Assembly (NCBI GenBank): GCA_963169595.1
Contig: CAUJFM010000091.1
Coordinates: 1 to 28,741, forward strand
From: Bacteroidota bacterium
Lineage (GTDB): Bacteria > Bacteroidota > Bacteroidia > Flavobacteriales_F > PHOS-HE28
Length of the DNA stretch: 28,741 nucleotides
Direction: 5' to 3'
Shown here: piece after piece, positions 22,945-28,741 of the stretch
Numbering within the stretch: position 1 is the stretch's first letter
How the letters are laid out: every line of letters starts with the position of its first letter
Translations under genes and position numbers: made by a program
The notes under the pieces: generated by a model
Database searches by the model: none
Seen by the model: the letters and a program-made list of their open reading frames with translations, nothing else
What the model was told of the DNA's origin: nothing

Positions 22945-24866
22945 GGGGTACGGATCACGATCGAGCGGTCCATGTCGGCCCGCAGTTTCTTCAAGAGGGT
23001 GCGCCAGGCGGCGAGGTCGTCCACGGAGAGCAGGATGCGGTCCTCCTGGAACCGGCCGATGCAGCGCACCTCGCCGTCGGCCACTTCGTAGCGGATGGTG
23101 TAGCGGAACCGTTCATCCTCGAAGCTGCTCGGTTCGGGCACATGGGTCACGGTGGCCCCGGGCGGCACCTTCAGCACGGTGACGGTGATGAAGTCGCTGG
23201 TGTGGTCGTTCTCCACGCCCACCTTGCGGCCCTCGCGGTAGATGCGGTCCACGAAGGGGCGGTCCAGGTGCAGGTTCACATACCGCTCCCCGTTGCCATT
23301 GCGCACAATATCGCCGATGGACCACCAGGCGTTCAGGTGGAAGGGCACGTTCTTGTCGTCGCGGCCGGCCACGGTGAAGCTGTCCACCTTGAACTTGTTG
23401 TTGCCCTTGGTCAGCATGCGCCGCACCATCTCCTTGTGGTCCTCGGCCTTCACGCGCTTGAAGCCCGTGGCGAGGGTGCTGCGGTGGAAGCCGGTGGCCC
23501 AGGAACTGGTGGAGCCCACCAGGCGGTTGCCGTCGATCTCCACCCGGTTGGTGTCGGCGCGCAGGTTGCGTGCGGCGGGCACCACCGGCACCTGCAGCAC
23601 GGTGAACTTGTCGGGCCCCATGGACACGAGCACTTCCTTGCCCTGGATGAAGGCCGTGGGCATGCCGAAGGGCACTTCCGAACCGGTCGCATCCAGGAAG
23701 ATGGGGTCCTTCTCCGGCCGGTACACGGCGATCATGTGGTCGTCCACCGCGGGGGTGGGGAGCTCCTCGTAGCGGTAGGGGATGTTGCGCGAGCCGGTCC
23801 AGGCCAGGTGCACATCCGCCCCGATGCACCGCGTCATGGTGGTCACCAGGCAGGCCATGCCCTTGCAGTCGCCATAACGGCTGGCCAGCACCTGCTCGGC
23901 GGGCAGGGGTACCAGTCCGTTCATGCCGTCCTCGAAGGCGATGTACTTCACGTGGTCCTGCACCCAGTTGAAGATGCGGCGCACGTTCTCCTCCTCGGGC
24001 AGCGCGGGGTCGGTGATGCTGTCCACCAGGGCCTTCACCGCCGGTGGCGGCGGGCCTTCGGTGTTCACGATGTTCTCGTAGTACATGCGGTACAGCAGGT
24101 CCACATTGCCCAGCAGTTCCGCGGTCTCCTTGCCATTGCGGTAGCCCTTCACCAGCACATGCATGTGGGGCACGAAGTAGCGGAACGAGGGCGCGTCATC
24201 ATCCGAGCGGAAGGGCTGCAGCCCGCTCATCGTGTAGGAGGTGATGGTGCGCTTGCCCTTGGTCACCGTTTCCTTGCGCAATTGCGACGGGTCCAGGTGG
24301 AAGGTGCGCACGTCCACCTCGATGCCCGGGTCCGTGATGATGGTGAGGGTGCTCTGCTCCACCGGTTCGCCACTGCCGAAGAAGTGGCCGGTGAGCATGC
24401 GGGCATCGCTGTAGTCCAGGCTGTAGTCCAGGTGCGTCACCGTGCCCACATCGGCCCCGGGGAACACGAAGCTGGCCACGCGGTTGTCGTTGTGGAAGAT
24501 CTGGTCGTCCAGTTCGTCCTTGTGGGTGATCCGGTCCACGGCCACTTTCCGGTAGCCTTTCGCCTCGGGCACCATGGACCAGGCGTTGAGCGCGTCCAGC
24601 GTCACCAGTTCCTTGGAATAATGCACCTCCTCGCTCTCCATGCCGGGGTACTTGGTCAGCAGCATGCGCTCCTGCTCAATGCGGCGGTGGGCCTTCACCC
24701 GGCCCTTGTCGTAGGTGAGGGTGATGGTGGTGTTGTTCCGCAACAGGGCGCTGGGCGCATCCCCATACAGGTTGCGGGCCCGTTCCAGTTCGTCCTTGGG
24801 CAGCTGCGCGTGCGCCAGGCCCCCGCAGAGCAGGAGGGGCAGCACGGGGAGCATCAGGTTCCTCAT
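22941..24866 (-). CDS. DUF3857/transglutaminase-like exported protein (triad intact)
   Basis: The 641-residue protein has a signal peptide (LPVLPLLLCGGLAHA, cleavage near residue 20), an N-terminal DUF3857 beta domain, a papain-like transglutaminase core and a C-terminal domain rich in beta strands. The core has the expected triad: C334 in ASRYGDCKGMACL, H377 in VDDHMIAVY and D392 in IFLDATG. Such proteins may cleave or cross-link peptides in the periplasm; substrates are unknown. The gene lies between the MORN/TPR protein and the triad-less paralogue, and each junction is a 4-nt ATGA overlap, evidence for tight co-translation. Length is typical of the family. Confidence 0.9.
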   Translation of the reverse strand: MRNLMLPVLPLLLCGGLAHAQLPKDELERARNLYGDAPSALLRNNTTITLTYDKGRVKAHRRIEQERMLLTKYPGMESEEVHYSKELVTLDALNAWSMVPEAKGYRKVAVDRITHKDELDDQIFHNDNRVASFVFPGADVGTVTHLDYSLDYSDARMLTGHFFGSGEPVEQSTLTIITDPGIEVDVRTFHLDPSQLRKETVTKGKRTITSYTMSGLQPFRSDDDAPSFRYFVPHMHVLVKGYRNGKETAELLGNVDLLYRMYYENIVNTEGPPPPAVKALVDSITDPALPEEENVRRIFNWVQDHVKYIAFEDGMNGLVPLPAEQVLASRYGDCKGMACLVTTMTRCIGADVHLAWTGSRNIPYRYEELPTPAVDDHMIAVYRPEKDPIFLDATGSEVPFGMPTAFIQGKEVLVSMGPDKFTVLQVPVVPAARNLRADTNRVEIDGNRLVGSTSSWATGFHRSTLATGFKRVKAEDHKEMVRRMLTKGNNKFKVDSFTVAGRDDKNVPFHLNAWWSIGDIVRNGNGERYVNLHLDRPFVDRIYREGRKVGVENDHTSDFITVTVLKVPPGATVTHVPEPSSFEDERFRYTIRYEVADGEVRCIGRFQEDRILLSVDDLAAWRTLLKKLRADMDRSIVIRTP

Positions 24867-27800
24867 CGCGGTGTGATGGCGTGCAGGTTGTCGTTGTGGT
24901 AGTACAGCTCTTCGGTCACCTTGCCGGTGGTGCGGTCGTAGCGCAGGGTGGTGCCGTGCTGCTCGCCGGCGCGGTACAGGGCGCGCTGGCGCACCTTGCC
25001 GGTGTCGTAGTAGGAGAGGTGCTCGCCATGGGCCTGGCCGCAGATGTAGTCGCCCTTGTAACGCAGCTGGCCGTTGGCGTGGTATAGCTCGCTGGTGCCA
25101 TGCTCATCGCCGTTCACGTAGGTGCGCTTGCCCAGGAGCTTGCCGTCCGATCCGTACTGCACCAGCTCCCCATGCAGGTAGCCGTTCTTCAGGTCCATGA
25201 TGCGGGCGGTCTTGCCGTTGCGGAACTTGGTCTCGATGCGGCCCGTCTCGTTCACCACGGGGATCGTGTCCACCAGCTGGCCATCCGGCCCTTCGTAGCT
25301 GTAGCCCACCAAGCGGTCCATGAAGTAGTAGCGCACCATCTCCACCTCGCCCTTGTCCGTGTAGTAGGTGGCGGTGCCGTGGTCCAGGTCAAAGAACTGC
25401 GGCACCCGGCTGCTCACCTGGCCGTTCTCGTGGTAGCGCACCAGGTCGCCTTCGCGCTGGCCGTGCACAAAGGTCACCTCGGACTTCTTGTTGCCGTTCT
25501 CGTAGTAGTCCACATCGGGCCCGTGCAGCGTGCCCAGGTCGTACACGGCCGTGCCGGAGAGCTTGCCGGTGTGGTAGTAGAACTTCCATTCCCCGTGGCG
25601 GTCACCGTTCACGAACTGGCCCTCCACGGACACCTTGCCGTTGGGGTGGTAGGCCTTGTAGGGGCCGTGCGCGATGCGGTTGCGGTAGGTGTGCTCGCGG
25701 CGCACCTTGCCGTCCAGCTGTTTGCCCTTCAGCAGGAACTCGGTCCCCGCCGGCACGGCGATGCTGTCGATCACGCGGCCCAAGGTGTCCAGCGACACCA
25801 GGCCCGTGAAGATGTCCCGGTCATACCAGGTCTTGTCCACCACCCGGCCCTCCGGGTCGTAGGCGTACTGGATGCCGTGTGACACGCCGTTCTGGTAGAA
25901 CTCGCGGCGCTCCAGGCTGCCATCCGGGCGGTACAGCAGGCGCTCCCCGTGCAGGTCGCCCTCCACCTTCATGCCCTCATCGCGCTTGGCACCGTTGGGG
26001 TAGTAGTAGCAGTAGGGGCCGGTCTCCTCGCCGTTCACATAGGTGGAGGAGGAGCTCAGCTCGCCGCTGCGGTGGAAGTTGTCCACGCGGCCATGCAGGT
26101 TGCCGTCCTGGAAGCGTTCACGGCTGCGCACGCTGCCATCCTCCCAGTAGTAGACCCATTCGCCCTCCTTCCCTTCGCCATCGCGGTAGCGGCCCTCGGT
26201 GGCCTTGGCTCCGTTGGCGAAGTAGCCCACGAAGTCGAAGGCGCCCTTCTGGCGGCGGGCCTCCTTGATCACGGCCCCCGTCTTGTCGAAGTACTTGTAG
26301 CTCATCATCCGCCCGTTCTCCCAGGTGGTCTCGAAGGTGGGCTTGCCGTCCGCATCGTACTCCTGGCTTACGCCGTGGGCCTTGCCCTTGTCGTTGTAGC
26401 GTTCCACCTCCTCCAGCACGCCGTTCACGTGGTAGCTGCGGCGCTCGCCCACCACGTTGCCCGCCTTGGACTGCCCCTCGAGGCGCAGCTTGCCGTTGGC
26501 GTGGTAATACTTGAACGGACCATCCGCCTGGCCGTTCACATAGGACACTTCGGAGGAGATGCGGCCCTCCCGGTCGTAGTTGCGGTTCACCCCGTTGCGC
26601 TCGTCGTTCACGAAAGTGCCCTCGAACTCCTTCTTCCCATCGGCATAGTAGCCGGTAACGGTGCCTTCGGTCTTTCCATCCTTCAGCTGGATGTCGTACT
26701 CCTTGGTGCCGCACTGGTAGTACACCTCGCTCGGCCCATTGGCGCCCTCGTTGTTGAAGGTGCGCATGCGGCGCAGGCCACCGGAACGGCTGTGCTCGTA
26801 ATACGGGCCATTCACCTTGCCGGCCTTGAACTGGGCGGAGTCCTCCCGCACGCCGCTGTCGTAGTAGTCCACGTACACGCCGTCCAGTTCATTGTCCGTG
26901 TAATGGTCGCGTGAACGCACGCGGCCGTTGGGGTGGTAGTAGGTCCACCCCCCCTGGCGACGGCCCTGGTCATCGAAGGTGCCGTGGGAGGCCAGCCGCC
27001 CGTTGGGGTGGAAGAAGCTGCTCTCGCCCACCAGGTTGCGGGTGGCCTTGTCGTAGGGCCCGAAGGCCAACAGGGCATCGTCCTCGTAGGCGTGGTACAC
27101 GTCCTGCTTGCCGGTGCTCAGCTCCTCCGGGAAGGTGCAGCGCTGTTCGCGCAGCAGGTCCGCCGCGCGGGTGTAGAACTTGTCGCGCTTGGCGGCGTTC
27201 TTCTTCACTTCCTTCTGGTGGTCCTCGTTGCCGCTGTAGCCCAGGCAGTGGTACAGGAAGCCCTCTTCCAGCCCCTCCTTGCGGAACTGCAGGAAGATGG
27301 GGAGGTAGTAGTCGCTGAAGAAGTCGCCGGTGGGCGGGTCCTTGGCCAATTGGTCCACCATCAGGTGGTACTGCCGGGCGAAGGGCAGGACCAGGTCCTT
27401 GTAGGCCTTGTAGTCCTTGTTCAGGGTCACGCGGTTCTCCAGCAGCAGGTCCAGCTCGGTGTAGGCCTCGCGGCCGGGGATGGCGATCTTCTTCGGTTCG
27501 GTCTTCACGGAGCCCCGCAGGATCTCGTTCACCCAGACCAGCGCATTGGTGGCCGCCTCGCCGCCATCCGTTACGTAGAGGTAGTAGAACTGGGCCATGG
27601 CGGCCTGCGCCAGCGCCCCTTCGTTCAGGGCCAGCACACTGATGCGCAGGTGCGTGCGCTCATGGTAGGGGTTGGTGCGGGCGCACGCCATGTAGGTCTC
27701 CAGGGCCGCCAGGTGGTCGCCCTTGTTCTCCAGCACACCGCCCTTGGTGTATAGCAGGTCGGTGTTGCGGGGGAATTCCTTCAGGCTGGCATCCAGCAAG

Positions 27801-28192
27801 GCCAGGGCCTGGTCGTACTTCTTCTGTTCGCTGTAGAGCAGCCCGAGGTTCTTGGCGAAGATGTGGGCATGCTCGCCCTTCAGCGCATGGCCGCGGAGGA
27901 AGGCCTTTTCGCAACGGTCCAGGTCCTTCTGCTTGTAATGCAGCACCCCGATCTCCAGCAGCGCATCCTCGTAGGTGGTGTCGTTCTCGCTCACCGCCTC
28001 GTACTTGGCCAGCGCATCGGCATACTTCTCCTCGCGGTTCAGGGCGTGGCCGCTCTCCAGCAGCTCGGCCCCGGTGGGGAAGGTGCGCAGTTCGGGCAAT
28101 TTGCTCTGGGCACGGGCCGGGGTCAGGGTAAGGCCATGGGCCCAGACCAGCAGGGAGAGCACCAGCAGTGGCCGGGAAGGGATCGGTCGCAT
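24863..28192 (-). CDS. Giant exported TPR-MORN_2 repeat protein
   Basis: The 1109-residue protein has a signal peptide (RPLLVLSLLVWAHGLTLTPARAQ), a TPR-rich segment up to about residue 230 (ALNREEKYADALAKYE, LGLLYSEQKKYDQALALLDASL), a helical linker to about 390, and then about 25-28 units of 22-25 residues with the pattern G-x-[WY]-x-x-[YH]-x-x-x-G-[KR]. Examples are GWTYYHPNGRVRSR, GPFKYYHANGKLRLEG and GEWKFYYHTGKLSG. This is the MORN_2 (YwqK-like antitoxin repeat) family, beta-hairpin repeats that build long solenoids. It is probably a periplasmic or surface scaffold. One unit near the centre (PAGTEFLLKGKQLDGKV) is irregular. Start 28192 gives the signal peptide. It is first in the operon with the transglutaminase pair, with an ATGA junction. 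Confidence 0.9.
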   Translation of the reverse strand: MRPIPSRPLLVLSLLVWAHGLTLTPARAQSKLPELRTFPTGAELLESGHALNREEKYADALAKYEAVSENDTTYEDALLEIGVLHYKQKDLDRCEKAFLRGHALKGEHAHIFAKNLGLLYSEQKKYDQALALLDASLKEFPRNTDLLYTKGGVLENKGDHLAALETYMACARTNPYHERTHLRISVLALNEGALAQAAMAQFYYLYVTDGGEAATNALVWVNEILRGSVKTEPKKIAIPGREAYTELDLLLENRVTLNKDYKAYKDLVLPFARQYHLMVDQLAKDPPTGDFFSDYYLPIFLQFRKEGLEEGFLYHCLGYSGNEDHQKEVKKNAAKRDKFYTRAADLLREQRCTFPEELSTGKQDVYHAYEDDALLAFGPYDKATRNLVGESSFFHPNGRLASHGTFDDQGRRQGGWTYYHPNGRVRSRDHYTDNELDGVYVDYYDSGVREDSAQFKAGKVNGPYYEHSRSGGLRRMRTFNNEGANGPSEVYYQCGTKEYDIQLKDGKTEGTVTGYYADGKKEFEGTFVNDERNGVNRNYDREGRISSEVSYVNGQADGPFKYYHANGKLRLEGQSKAGNVVGERRSYHVNGVLEEVERYNDKGKAHGVSQEYDADGKPTFETTWENGRMMSYKYFDKTGAVIKEARRQKGAFDFVGYFANGAKATEGRYRDGEGKEGEWVYYWEDGSVRSRERFQDGNLHGRVDNFHRSGELSSSSTYVNGEETGPYCYYYPNGAKRDEGMKVEGDLHGERLLYRPDGSLERREFYQNGVSHGIQYAYDPEGRVVDKTWYDRDIFTGLVSLDTLGRVIDSIAVPAGTEFLLKGKQLDGKVRREHTYRNRIAHGPYKAYHPNGKVSVEGQFVNGDRHGEWKFYYHTGKLSGTAVYDLGTLHGPDVDYYENGNKKSEVTFVHGQREGDLVRYHENGQVSSRVPQFFDLDHGTATYYTDKGEVEMVRYYFMDRLVGYSYEGPDGQLVDTIPVVNETGRIETKFRNGKTARIMDLKNGYLHGELVQYGSDGKLLGKRTYVNGDEHGTSELYHANGQLRYKGDYICGQAHGEHLSYYDTGKVRQRALYRAGEQHGTTLRYDRTTGKVTEELYYHNDNLHAITPR

Positions 28193-28220
28193 CAAGTACG
28201 GCAATAGGGGTAAGGGTGGA

Positions 28221-28228
28221 CAAATTAC
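28221..28228 (-). promoter_or_regulatory. Weak -7-like element before the MORN operon
   Basis: On the minus strand GTAATTTG (28228 to 28221) shares the TTTG end of the -7 box but not its TA, 28 bases before the ATG at 28192. The 90 bases between this operon and the LytTR gene hold no clear terminator, so read-through from the regulator is an alternative. Confidence 0.25.
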
Positions 28229-28282
28229 GCCAAGGCCCCCAAGTGCACGCACTTCAGCGCTCATCCGCGCGGCGGCTTTCCG

Positions 28283-28741
28283 CTACAGCGGGTCCAGCCG
28301 GTCGCGCACCGTGCCCAGGAAGGAACCGCCGATGGGCACCGGTTGCCGCTCGTTCTCCATGGTCACCTGGCCGTCCTCCACGGACTGGATCTTGTCCAGC
28401 CGCACGATGTAGGAGCGGTGCACGCGCATGAAGGCCTTGGGCGGGATGCGCGCCTCGATGTCCTGCAGGGTGCTGTGCACCACGTAGCGCTGGCCGCCCA
28501 CGTGGATGCCCACATAATCCTTCAGCGCCTCGAAGTAGGTGATGTCGCGCATGCGCAGCCGCACCTGCCGCCCCTTGCTCTTCACAAAGAGGTACTCGTG
28601 GTCGCTGCCCTCCTCCATCAGGTTGTAGAGCCGGTCCAGGTCGCGCAGCACGCGCATCTCCTCCTCGTGGTGGGCCAGGGCGATCTCAATGGCCGTGCGC
28701 AGGGCGGGGTCGCTGAAGGGCTTCACCACGAAGCCATAAGG
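28283..28741 (-). CDS. LytTR-family response regulator (N-terminus outside window)
   Basis: The frame is open to the window edge; 152 residues are visible. It begins with PYGFVVKPFSDPALRTAI, the end of a CheY-like receiver domain with the conserved Lys-Pro, then a helical linker (LRDLDRLYNLME) and a full LytTR DNA-binding domain: EYLFVKSKGRQVRLRMRDITYFEALKDYVGIHV, then IPPKAFMRVHRSYIVRLDKIQSVEDG and VPIGGSFLGTVRDRL. It is a transcription regulator controlled by phosphorylation, usually partnered with a LytS/YehU-type histidine kinase that would lie outside the window. It is 90 bases upstream of the MORN/transglutaminase genes on the same strand and may regulate or be co-transcribed with them. 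Confidence 0.92.
   Translation of the reverse strand, partial: PYGFVVKPFSDPALRTAIEIALAHHEEEMRVLRDLDRLYNLMEEGSDHEYLFVKSKGRQVRLRMRDITYFEALKDYVGIHVGGQRYVVHSTLQDIEARIPPKAFMRVHRSYIVRLDKIQSVEDGQVTMENERQPVPIGGSFLGTVRDRLDPL

Noticed and set aside
21130..24902. Long plus-strand open frames (over 600 codons each) opposite the two DUF3857 genes
   Set aside because: Their translations are His/Val/Leu/Gly-rich with no domain, and they mirror well-recognised minus-strand genes.
24863..28192. YwqK-type toxin-antitoxin system
   Set aside because: The MORN_2 repeats are labelled as antitoxin in databases, but this protein is exported, over 1100 residues long and has no toxin partner.

Overview
The window reads as chromosomal DNA of a high-GC member of the Bacteroidota, most likely a Flavobacteriales-type organism. 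The sequence shows TAnnTTTG-type -7 promoter boxes (the Bacteroidota sigma factor signature), almost no Shine-Dalgarno sequences, a truncated secreted protein with Ig-like modules and a type IX secretion-like C-terminus, and several families typical of the phylum: SiaC/DUF1987, a DUF6787-like membrane protein, DUF3857 transglutaminase proteins and MORN_2 repeat proteins. Genes are densely packed and several convergent pairs overlap at their ends. I see no tRNA, rRNA, CRISPR array, insertion sequence or phage gene.

Layout. 1-1275: 3' end of a secreted repeat protein. 1276-1761: the only long gene-free stretch; it has hairpins, a candidate promoter and a good intrinsic terminator, so it may encode a small RNA. 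1762-3096: PIN-PhoH ATPase, ending at a strong bidirectional terminator it shares with a SiaC-like phosphoprotein (3168-3554). 3650-5066 (minus): three small exported proteins, one with TPRs. 5133-6870: an exported Ala/Glu/Lys-rich protein and a solitary Vsr-type endonuclease. 6809-8361 (minus): a small two-helix membrane protein and a TolB-like beta-propeller lipoprotein. 8437-9519: a radical SAM protein of the PA0069/SplB-like type. 9539-10980: a 55-aa ORF, a PAP2 phosphatase and a small outer-membrane protein. 11173-14895: a 1240-aa exported glucose/sorbosone-dehydrogenase-like protein with PKD and PA14 domains and a duplicated C-terminal module.

14915-16495: a Fur-family (probably Zur-like) regulator, divergent from a lipoprotein-MerC pair. 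Two near-identical dyads between them look like its operators, so this is probably a small metal-homeostasis regulon. 16483-18052 (minus): a second PQQ-dehydrogenase-like propeller and a universal stress protein. 18170-18745 (minus): an AT-hook protein.

18895-28192 (minus): an uninterrupted run of five genes: a 1109-aa TPR/MORN_2 repeat protein, two DUF3857 transglutaminase-like proteins (one with an intact Cys-His-Asp triad, one with all three residues lost), mnmH and selD. The first two junctions are 4-nt ATGA overlaps and the last is a 29-nt overlap, so the set is probably co-transcribed. mnmH and selD together make selenophosphate and 2-selenouridine in tRNA; the first three look like an undescribed cell-envelope module. 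28283-28741 (minus) is the truncated C-terminal part of a LytTR response regulator just upstream of that run.

The most interesting items are the MORN/active-dead transglutaminase operon, the twin dyads of the Fur/Zur locus, the duplicated C-terminal module of the 1240-aa protein, and the systematic placement of -7 promoter boxes only 4-9 nt from start codons, which implies leaderless or very short-leader mRNAs.
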